A DNA stretch of 43,498 nucleotides from an uncultured Myxococcales bacterium (GTDB lineage: Bacteria; Myxococcota_A; UBA9042). Below the pieces are notes generated by a model, which had not been told where the DNA came from, ran no database searches, and was given only the letters and a program-made list of their open reading frames with translations. The DNA is taken from contig CAISBR010000068.1 of the NCBI GenBank assembly GCA_903883645.1, positions 1 through 43,498 on the forward strand. The letters run 5' to 3'. This document shows positions 8,245-14,478 of the stretch, in pieces. The position numbers and the translations under genes are program-made. Within the stretch, counting starts at the first letter, position 1, and the number at the start of each line of letters is the position of its first letter.

Positions 8245-8274
8245 AAGGGGTCCGGCCTCTCGACCGAACCCCTT
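8245..8274 (-). terminator. Element-supplied terminator for tRNA-Asn
   Basis: Hairpin with 11-bp arms (8245-8255 and 8264-8274, one mismatch) followed on the minus strand by TTTTGCTTT. It sits 8 bp past the tRNA CCA end, in the same place relative to the tRNA as the displaced hairpin at 48-77 sits relative to the left att. The element therefore seems to restore termination of the tRNA it occupies. Confidence 0.65.
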
Positions 8275-8281
8275 GTATTTA

Positions 8282-8329
8282 CTGGCTCCGACGCGCGGAC
8301 TTGAACCGCGGACATGGTGATTAACAGTC
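8282..8329. repeat. Right attachment site (att core repeat)
   Basis: Perfect 48-bp copy of 95-142. It is the part of the intact tRNA-Asn gene from its CCA end through the anticodon stem-loop. Recombination between the two copies would excise about 8.2 kb and leave one intact tRNA. Confidence 0.9.
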
Positions 8330-8358
8330 ACCCGCTCTACCAACTGAGCTACGTCGGA
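8283..8358 (-). tRNA. tRNA-Asn (GUU)
   Basis: Read on the minus strand the 76 nt fold as a cloverleaf. The acceptor is TCCGACG/CGTCGGA, the D-arm is GCTC-AGTTGGTAGA-GCGG, the anticodon stem is GGTGA/TCACC around the loop CTGTTAA (anticodon GTT), and the T-arm is GCGGTTCAAGTCCGC. The discriminator G and the CCA end are encoded. A sigma70-type promoter lies about 50 bp upstream and a hairpin terminator just downstream. The 3' part doubles as the attachment site of the integrated element. Confidence 0.97.
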
Positions 8359-8410
8359 ACGGTCCCTCTATTCGAGGCCGTGCCCCGGCGTCACCGCCCG
8401 AGCGGGGAGA

Positions 8411-8439
8411 ATCCTACGCACACGCCGCCGCCGTGTCAA
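8411..8439 (-). promoter_or_regulatory. Promoter of tRNA-Asn
   Basis: On the minus strand there is a perfect TTGACA (8434-8439), a 17-nt spacer, and TAGGAT (8411-8416). Transcription would start near 8404, about 45 nt before the tRNA 5' end. Confidence 0.75.
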
Positions 8440-8510
8440 TACCCCCAGCGCGCCGCGCAAGCCTTCGGTGCACCGTTGCGGTCGCTGCCCCGTCAGCGTA
8501 ACCTCATCTC

Positions 8511-9776
8511 ATGGCCGTCTCCCGCACCTCGCCGTCCGCTGACCCAAAGCCCGCCAAGTCTGCGGAACCTTTAACACGTCTCGACTCTGGTCCCGGCTTG
8601 CAAGCCGAGCTCGATGCCGGTCGCCTGCGCTCGGTCTACCTAGTTACGTCTGCCGAGACAGAGGGCCGCGGTCGCTACGAAGAGAAGGTGGGCGCCGATC
8701 CGCAAACGTTGCTGGCAGTTGCCGCACGTATTGAACAGGCAGCGTTGCTGGGCGGCGACCGCGATCTCGACCACGTCAAGATCGACTACCTCGACGGCGA
8801 CCACCAAGCGACCGGCACCCACGACCTGATCTCCCTCGAAGCCCGCAGCATGTCGATGTTTGGCCTGCGTCGAGTCATCACCGTGGTCCATGCCGATGGC
8901 CTCAACTTCGGCGAGAACGCGAAGGCGAGCAAGAAGGCCAAGGCCGAGGTGCCGCACGAGGACTCGCTCGAAAAGCTTCTGAATTCATTCGATTCATCCC
9001 TATCCAATCCGCCGTGCGTGGTGATCTTCATCGCCGAGCATCTCTCGCGCGCCAGTCGCGTATGCAAGGCGATCGGGCGGGCCGGTGCCATCGTCGAAGT
9101 GCCCCCCCTTACCATTGCAACTCTGCAACAGTACTTTGAAACAGAGGCATCGCCCTGGCGCATTACTATCGAGCGCGGGGTGGCGCAAAAAGTTTGGGAT
9201 CGCTTGGGCGGTGCCGATCCGGCGCGCCTGCGCCAAACCGCCGACCGGCTACTGCTCGACGCTGGCCCAAATGGAACCGTTTCGATCCAAAGTGTTGAAG
9301 CGACCGTGCCCATGGACCGCGAGGCTGCGATCTTTGCCCTGACCGACGCTATCGCTGCGCAAGACCCGCTGCGCGCCGTAACGGTGCTGCATCTCATGCT
9401 CGAGCATGTGCCACCGACCGCGCGCGAAGAAGAAGTGAATAAAATCGTAGGCTTTCTGTCTAGTCAGTTCCAGCTACTCATCCGCATCCAGGGCTTGCTC
9501 CAACGCGGTATGGGCGAGGGCGACATCGCCGCTGAAACAGGTAAAAGCCCGTCTTATATCCGTAACTTGTGTGCACAGGTGCGCGGCATGCGCCAGCCCG
9601 GACGCCTCGAAGACTCGCTCGGCCGCGTCGCCGACATGGAAGCCATCGTCCGCGGCACCCAGCTCGGCGACCGCAAGGCGGCAACGGCGCGCTGGCTCGA
9701 ACAGTCCGTGCTGTGCTTGACTCGCGGCACCCCGGTACGGCTGCCCAGCATCGAATCCGTCTTCGATATCCTGTAG
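8511..9776 (+). CDS. holA: DNA polymerase III subunit delta
   Basis: Clamp-loader delta subunit of 421 residues, which opens the beta clamp for loading onto primed DNA. Family features are the N-terminal RSVYLVTSAETEGRGRYEEKV (normally the interrupted nucleotide-binding fold), LISLEARSMSMFGLRRVITV (the beta-clamp contact region, with SMFGLRRVI resembling the usual SLF-KRLV), CVVIFIAEHLSRASRVCKAI, and the C-terminal helical collar (AIFALTDAIAAQDPLRAVTVLHLM to the end). It is longer than the E. coli protein (343 residues), mainly through an N-terminal tail and an internal Lys-rich insertion (NAKASKKAKAE). It is the first host gene after the element. Confidence 0.88.
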   Translation: MAVSRTSPSADPKPAKSAEPLTRLDSGPGLQAELDAGRLRSVYLVTSAETEGRGRYEEKVGADPQTLLAVAARIEQAALLGGDRDLDHVKIDYLDGDHQATGTHDLISLEARSMSMFGLRRVITVVHADGLNFGENAKASKKAKAEVPHEDSLEKLLNSFDSSLSNPPCVVIFIAEHLSRASRVCKAIGRAGAIVEVPPLTIATLQQYFETEASPWRITIERGVAQKVWDRLGGADPARLRQTADRLLLDAGPNGTVSIQSVEATVPMDREAAIFALTDAIAAQDPLRAVTVLHLMLEHVPPTAREEEVNKIVGFLSSQFQLLIRIQGLLQRGMGEGDIAAETGKSPSYIRNLCAQVRGMRQPGRLEDSLGRVADMEAIVRGTQLGDRKAATARWLEQSVLCLTRGTPVRLPSIESVFDIL

Positions 9777-9874
9777 TTTCGTGGCGATCTGTCTCTCGAC
9801 GCCGGCGTGTGCGCTATGCTGGCGGCACCCATGCTGCCCAGCTGGGCCACCGCTCCCGCTTGATAGGTATCACT

Positions 9875-10561
9875 ATGACATATAGCAACGAGGCTGCCGC
9901 GCAGGCGCCACTGCACCTCGAACGTCTGCAGCTCGGCCCCATGGCCAACTTCGTGTATTTGCTCGTTCCTACCCAGCGTGGCCGGCTCGCCGTAGTCGAT
10001 CCCGCCTGGGATGTGCCTGCGCTGCTCGCCCGCGCCGACGAGCTTGGCCGCCCGCTGACCGACATTGTCCTTACCCACCACCATGCCGACCACCGCAACG
10101 GCGTCGAGGGGCTGCTCGAGCGATTCTCGCTGCGTATCCATGTACAACGCGCCGAAAAACAATGGCTTCGCGATGCTGCCTGGCTATCCGAAGTGGTCTG
10201 GCACGATGGCGGCGACGTCATCGAGCTCGGCGGTGGTGCAACCGTCACGTGTCTCGCTACTCCGGGCCATACGCCGGGTTCGCAATGCCTTTTATGCAAT
10301 GATAACAAGATTTTAACGGGTGACACGCTCTTTATCGACGGCTGTGGTCGCTGCGACCTGCCGGGCGGTGACGCCGGCGCGCTGTTCAAAAGCCTCGCGA
10401 ACTTGCGCACCCACTTGCCCAAGTCGACCCTGGTATTGCCGGGCCACGACTACGGCCCCGTGCCCGAGGCGAGTTGGGAGCAGCAGGAGATCAGTAATCC
10501 TTATCTGCAGTTGCGTGCAGACCGCGACTTCGTAGACTACCGCCTGCGTCCGCGAAGCTAG
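9875..10561 (+). CDS. MBL-fold hydrolase (glyoxalase II/persulfide dioxygenase-like)
   Basis: Cytosolic metallo-beta-lactamase-fold protein of 228 residues. The metal-binding motif THHHADH is intact, followed by GHTPGS, GDTLFIDGCGRCDL (carrying the bridging Asp) and LPGHDYG (final His). The GDTLFI-GCGR element is shared by glyoxalase II and ETHE1-type persulfide dioxygenases, so the substrate could be a glutathione or other thiol ester, or a persulfide. I cannot decide between them. The start at 9875 is the only Met close to the family N-terminus; the longer open frame upstream overlaps holA and is a shadow. Confidence 0.85.
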   Translation: MTYSNEAAAQAPLHLERLQLGPMANFVYLLVPTQRGRLAVVDPAWDVPALLARADELGRPLTDIVLTHHHADHRNGVEGLLERFSLRIHVQRAEKQWLRDAAWLSEVVWHDGGDVIELGGGATVTCLATPGHTPGSQCLLCNDNKILTGDTLFIDGCGRCDLPGGDAGALFKSLANLRTHLPKSTLVLPGHDYGPVPEASWEQQEISNPYLQLRADRDFVDYRLRPRS

Positions 10562-10657
10562 TTCTGCTGGCGCAATCGACAACTCGGGTTACAGTGTCGC
10601 TGGTTTTCGCGCCGGCGCCTTCTCCGTCCGCCGCTGTTTGCCGCAGTACAGTGCCGC

Positions 10658-10915
10658 TTGAAACGTCTGGTTTTAACAACAATCATACCCACTTGGCGCG
10701 GTTTGCCGCTCCCCTTGCCGTGGCTGATGCGGCTAGCCCTGTTCCTGTCGTGGGGCGTCGCCGACTTTGCCGCGTTGCGTTGGTTTGGCCGTACTTTTGC
10801 GGCGTTGCCGGCGGCGCGGCGCGAGGTCGTGCTGCAGCGGCTGCTCCATCACCCCAATCGCCGCGTGCGCAGTGTGGCGCGCTCGTGGAAGCAGCTCGCG
10901 CTGCTGACAGCCTAG
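10658..10915 (+). CDS. Small partner protein of GMC oxidoreductase
   Basis: Short protein of about 85 residues (TTG start, approximate; no Met in frame). One hydrophobic stretch (LPLPLPWLMRLALFLSWG) is followed by WFGRTFAALPAARREVVLQRLLHHPNRRVRSVARSWKQLALL. Small proteins with this layout often precede GMC oxidoreductases and are assigned to the gluconate 2-dehydrogenase subunit 3-like group. Its stop overlaps the AGGAG site of the GMC gene, indicating one operon. It may help export or electron transfer of its partner. It looks truncated at the C-terminus relative to such proteins. Confidence 0.55.
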   Translation: MKRLVLTTIIPTWRGLPLPLPWLMRLALFLSWGVADFAALRWFGRTFAALPAARREVVLQRLLHHPNRRVRSVARSWKQLALLTA

Positions 10916-10925
10916 GAGTTCAAGC

Positions 10926-12338
10926 GTGAGCGGCGCAATCCTTCGCGATGATGCAGACTTCGTAGTCGTCGGCAGCGGTGCCGGCGGGGCCACAGCAGCT
11001 CGTTGGCTCGCGGCCGCGGGTGCCAGCGTCATTCTAGTCGAAGAGGGCGACTGGCCACAGGCCACCGGCCCCGACGGCTACGACCTTGCGGTGCGCTACA
11101 TCCGCAAAGGCACATCGACTTTCGCCCGCGGCGGCGACAGCATCGCCATGATCGCCGGCAAGGCGGTGGGCGGCAGTACCGCCTTTGGTTACGGCGTGTT
11201 CGCCCGCCTGCCCGAGCGCATCTGGTCCGATTGGAGCCAGCTCGACCCGGCCTGGGCGCGGCGCATCCCGTTTGCCGAGCTCGACAGCGCGTGCGACGCC
11301 ATCGAGGCCGAATGGAGCGTACAGCGCACTCCACGCGAGCTTTTGGGCACCGCCGGCAGCGTCCTCAGCCGCGCCTTCGCCGGCCGCGCCGACGCCACCT
11401 GGCGCGCGGTCTCGGGTTGCCAAGGGGCAGGGCGTTGCGCGACCGGTTGCCCCAACAACGCGCTGCAAAGTGCCGACAAGGTCGTTGTACCGCTTGCACA
11501 AAAACTCGGAGCGCGCCTGCACACGCACTGCCGGGTCGACAAAATTCTAGTCAAAGCGCAGCGGACTGAGGGGGTGCGCGGCCGCTGTGCCGATGGCCGG
11601 CCCTTCGAGTTTCGCTGCAAGAAAGCCGTGTTCTTGGGCGCAGGCGCGGTTGGCACCACGGCGCTGCTGCTGCGGAGCGGCCTGCCCGCGCAGGGGCATG
11701 GTCTGCATGTTCACGTCTTGGCGACGATCGCCGCGCGCATGCGTGCGCCCTGTAGCCGGCCCGTGGCAGGTACCTCTTTGCAAAGCTTGGCTTTTCGCAA
11801 CGAAGGTACTGAGATCAGTGCCACCGTCCTGCCCGAGCGCGCCGCGGCTGCCCTGCTGCCCGGCGTGGGCCACACCCTCGAGCAGCGCCTAGCCAATCTC
11901 GACCACATCGCCACGTGGACCGCGTCGGTGCGCACCCATGCCCGCGGCACGGTGAGCCACGGTCTGCTCGGCACGCGAGTCGACTACCCTCTGCAAGTCG
12001 TCGATCGCAAACGTATTCTCAGCGTCCTAACCCAGCTATGCCAAGCCCTGTTCGCCCAGGGAGCCGCCGAGGTCTTCCCCCAAGTCGCCGGTATCGACGA
12101 TGTGCTCACCAACCCCGAGCAGTGCCAAGCGCTTGCCGGTGCGGCGGGCAATCCCGGCCAAATTCCCCTGCAAGCTATCCATCATTTCGGTGGGTTGCAT
12201 AGCGACGACCGCTGCCAAGTACCGGGCATCACCGGCCTTGTCCTCGCCGATGCGAGCGCATTGCCAGCCAGCACCGGCGTCGCCCCTCAGCTCACCATCG
12301 CCAGTTACGCCATCGCCGCCGTCAAGCGCTGGGTCTGA
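10926..12338 (+). CDS. GMC-family FAD oxidoreductase
   Basis: Flavoenzyme of 470 residues. The N-terminus has the Rossmann dinucleotide motif FVVVGSGAGGATAARWLAAAGASVILVEEG, followed by AGKAVGGSTAFGYG, which fits the GMC signature region. Cysteines in SGCQGAGRCATGCPNNA match the Cys-rich insert seen in GMC proteins related to cholesterol oxidase and long-chain alcohol oxidases. The C-terminal HHFGGLHSDD and GLVLADASALPASTGVAPQLTIASYA supply the active-site His region and the FAD-binding end. The substrate is probably an alcohol or sterol, unproven. GTG start 7 nt after AGGAG, cotranscribed with the small partner. Confidence 0.87.
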   Translation: MSGAILRDDADFVVVGSGAGGATAARWLAAAGASVILVEEGDWPQATGPDGYDLAVRYIRKGTSTFARGGDSIAMIAGKAVGGSTAFGYGVFARLPERIWSDWSQLDPAWARRIPFAELDSACDAIEAEWSVQRTPRELLGTAGSVLSRAFAGRADATWRAVSGCQGAGRCATGCPNNALQSADKVVVPLAQKLGARLHTHCRVDKILVKAQRTEGVRGRCADGRPFEFRCKKAVFLGAGAVGTTALLLRSGLPAQGHGLHVHVLATIAARMRAPCSRPVAGTSLQSLAFRNEGTEISATVLPERAAAALLPGVGHTLEQRLANLDHIATWTASVRTHARGTVSHGLLGTRVDYPLQVVDRKRILSVLTQLCQALFAQGAAEVFPQVAGIDDVLTNPEQCQALAGAAGNPGQIPLQAIHHFGGLHSDDRCQVPGITGLVLADASALPASTGVAPQLTIASYAIAAVKRWV

Positions 12339-12442
12339 CTTGGCACGGCCTGCCGCCGCTTGTAGCGCGCCCCGGCAAAACGTTGTAAAACGCGCCATTC
12401 CATCCCTTTCCTCAGCCGCAGCCGCTGCACCCCAGGTCGACC

Positions 12443-13642
12443 ATGACGCCCGCTCCCACTTCCGACGCTCTGCTTATCACCCTAAGTGGCCCCGATGGCC
12501 CTGGTATTACAGCGCAAATTGCCACTTTGCTCGCCCAGGGCGACATGCGGCTCATCGACGTTGAACAAGTGGTCGTGCAGGGCATGCTCAGCCTGACCTT
12601 CGTCGTCGAAAATGCCGAGGGCAAGCTCGAAGAACGTCCTATTCTCAAAGACTTGCTCTGGAAGGCCCGCGAGCTCGGCTTGCACATCGACTTTCAGCTC
12701 GGCAATCGCCCCGACCGTCGAACTCCCGTGCAAAGTTGGGCAGTTACGCTCCTTTCCGACCGCATCAGCGCCGCCATGCTCGCCGAGGCCGCCAACGCCG
12801 CCGCCAAGCGCAGCTTCAACATCGATAAGATCGGCCAGCTCTCGGGCACCGCCATGAGCTCCATCGAGCTGACTCTCAGCGCCGACAAGGGCTCCGATGC
12901 CGAGGGCCTGAAGCGCGACCTGCTTGCCATGCAAGGGCATTTTGGCTGCGACGTGGCGCTACAGCGCGAAGGCCTGATGCGCCGCTCCAAGCGCCTCGTC
13001 GTCATGGACATGGACTCTACGCTGATCCAGCAAGAGGTTATCGACGAATTAGCCCGTCGTTACGGTGTGTTCGATAAAGTTGCGGCGATCACAGAGCGTG
13101 CCATGAACGGCGAACTCGACTTCGACGATGCGCTCCGGGCCCGCGTCGCGCTGCTGGCCGGGGCGCCGGCAACGATTCTGGGCGAGGTGCAAGACGCCAT
13201 CGAATTTACCCCCGGCGCCGAGAATCTGGTGCGCGTCCTCAAGCGTCTTGGTTACCGCCTCGCTTTGATTTCAGGCGGTTTTATCGAGCTGGCCGAGCCC
13301 ATCCGCGCGCAGCTCGGCCTCGACTATGCCTTTGCCAACCAGCTCGAGATTCTGGGCGGCAAGCTGACCGGCAAGGTGATTGGTCCGATCGTCAACCGCA
13401 AGCGCAAGGCCGAACTGCTCGAATCCCTTGCCCAAACTGAGCGCATCGCCCTCGACCAAGTCATCGCCATCGGCGACGGTGCCAACGACCTCGATATGCT
13501 CAACCGCGCCGGTCTGGGCATCGCCTTCAACGCCAAGAAGGTGGTGCGCGAGCAGGCGCAGTACAACATTACCCAGCGCAACCTAAATGCAATTCTATAC
13601 TTACTGGGCATCAACGACGACGAGGTCGCGTCGCTGATCTAG
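12443..13642 (+). CDS. serB: Phosphoserine phosphatase with ACT domains
   Basis: Catalyses the last step of serine synthesis, phosphoserine to serine. Length is 399 residues. Residues about 1-180 form two ACT-type domains (LITLSGPDGPGITAQIATLL is the first ligand-binding strand and helix; a second follows from about residue 95), and the rest is a HAD phosphatase. Motif I is MDMDSTLIQQEVIDELA (nucleophile Asp), motif II is LISGGF, motif III lies in VNRKRKAELLE, and motif IV is IGDGANDLDML. The AFNAKK segment after motif IV is also typical. The two-ACT architecture suggests serine feedback. Together with gcvP at the far end of the window it touches serine/glycine one-carbon metabolism, though the two genes are not linked. 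Confidence 0.95.
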   Translation: MTPAPTSDALLITLSGPDGPGITAQIATLLAQGDMRLIDVEQVVVQGMLSLTFVVENAEGKLEERPILKDLLWKARELGLHIDFQLGNRPDRRTPVQSWAVTLLSDRISAAMLAEAANAAAKRSFNIDKIGQLSGTAMSSIELTLSADKGSDAEGLKRDLLAMQGHFGCDVALQREGLMRRSKRLVVMDMDSTLIQQEVIDELARRYGVFDKVAAITERAMNGELDFDDALRARVALLAGAPATILGEVQDAIEFTPGAENLVRVLKRLGYRLALISGGFIELAEPIRAQLGLDYAFANQLEILGGKLTGKVIGPIVNRKRKAELLESLAQTERIALDQVIAIGDGANDLDMLNRAGLGIAFNAKKVVREQAQYNITQRNLNAILYLLGINDDEVASLI

Positions 13643-13670
13643 CTATTTATCAAGCAGCTATTTATCAAGC
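13641..13670. repeat. 15-bp tandem duplication at a gene end
   Basis: Two perfect copies of AGCTATTTATCAAGC (13641-13655, 13656-13670). The repeat carries the stop codon and the last three codons of the minus-strand acyltransferase gene, so a second, unused copy of the same end lies beyond it. It fills the space between two convergent genes. Confidence 0.85.
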
Positions 13671-14443
13671 AGATCGGGATTCTCGAGCACGCCGCGGATC
13701 GTCTTCGCCACGGTCGCCAGCTGCGTCCCATCCACAAAGCGGTGGTCGATCGTCGCCGTCAGCGTCAGCATCGGCCGCACCACCGGCACCCCGTCGCGCG
13801 CCACTACGGTGTCTTTCACCGCACCCACCAGCACCAGCAGCGGCACCCGGGCAAACGGCGTGTGCGGCGCAAAAGCCTCGTCGATTCCCAGCATTCCCAC
13901 GCTCGTCACCACGCACGAACCGAACGGAAACGCCTCGAGCCCCAGCGCCGGCAGCGAAATCCCCAGCGAGCTCGTCAGCCAGCCCGTCAGCCACAGAATT
14001 GGCCGCAGCAGCCACGTCGGCAGCGCCCGCAGCACGCCCTTCGACTTCTCGAACTCGTCGTCTTGGCCCTTGCGCAGCTTATCGGCCCTTACGCGCAATT
14101 CCGCTGCAATATCAGCCACCGGCCGCTTGTCTAGGTTGGCAATCTTGGCCTTCGCCAGGTCCGCGCCATCTTCTAGCGCCACCAAGAACGTCACATCCAC
14201 CGTGTCGAACGGGATGTAACTACCCAAAGTGATTCGGCCATTGATCTGCGGCGCCTTCGCCAGCCCCAGCGCAATCGCCTTGCCCACCATGTGCGTAATC
14301 GTCACCTTCTCGCCCGTCGCCGCCCGTGTCTTGTCGATCCACTGCAGCGCCGCCCCGGCATCTATCGTCAACTTGCCGAAAATATTGCCTTCGTCGGGCG
14401 GTCCCCACGTGGCAATGGCCAGCTTACGGCGCGTCGAATTCAT
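13658..14443 (-). CDS. Stand-alone 2-oxoacid dehydrogenase E2-type acyltransferase
   Basis: Protein of 261 residues consisting only of the catalytic (CAT-like) fold of dihydrolipoamide acyltransferases. No lipoyl or peripheral-subunit-binding domain precedes it. The active-site motif IDHRFVDGTQ (H-x3-D-G) is present near the C-terminus, and TITHMVGKAIALGLAKAPQINGR is the usual helix. A hydrophobic insertion (LPTWLLRPILWLTGWLTSSLGI) lies in the middle and may contact membrane or partner. Such lipoyl-less homologues occur in several high-GC bacteria and have no settled function. An acyl-CoA-dependent transferase is the natural guess. Start supported by AGAGG 8 nt upstream. It lies 35 bp downstream of the giant lipoprotein gene on the same strand. 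Confidence 0.85.
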   Translation of the reverse strand: MNSTRRKLAIATWGPPDEGNIFGKLTIDAGAALQWIDKTRAATGEKVTITHMVGKAIALGLAKAPQINGRITLGSYIPFDTVDVTFLVALEDGADLAKAKIANLDKRPVADIAAELRVRADKLRKGQDDEFEKSKGVLRALPTWLLRPILWLTGWLTSSLGISLPALGLEAFPFGSCVVTSVGMLGIDEAFAPHTPFARVPLLVLVGAVKDTVVARDGVPVVRPMLTLTATIDHRFVDGTQLATVAKTIRGVLENPDLLDK

Positions 14444-14478
14444 GCCGAACCTCTTGCTTTTATGTGTCTATCGAAAGG

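Larger units (their letters stand above)
95..8329. mobile_element. tRNA-Asn-integrated genetic element, 8.2 kb
   Basis: The element is bounded by perfect 48-bp direct repeats (95-142 and 8282-8329) identical to the 3' part of a tRNA-Asn gene. A P4-type integrase lies just inside the left end. The other content is a Phd-like antitoxin, a conserved hypothetical protein, an AlpA-type regulator overlapping a Prim-Pol primase, a lipoprotein and two HTH proteins. This core (integrase, AlpA, primase) is what phage satellites and small integrative elements carry. No structural, terminase, relaxase or type IV secretion gene is present, so it would depend on a helper to move between cells. The intact tRNA stays at the right end (8283-8358), so insertion left the tRNA functional. 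The boundaries are seen directly; mobility is inferred. Confidence 0.88.
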
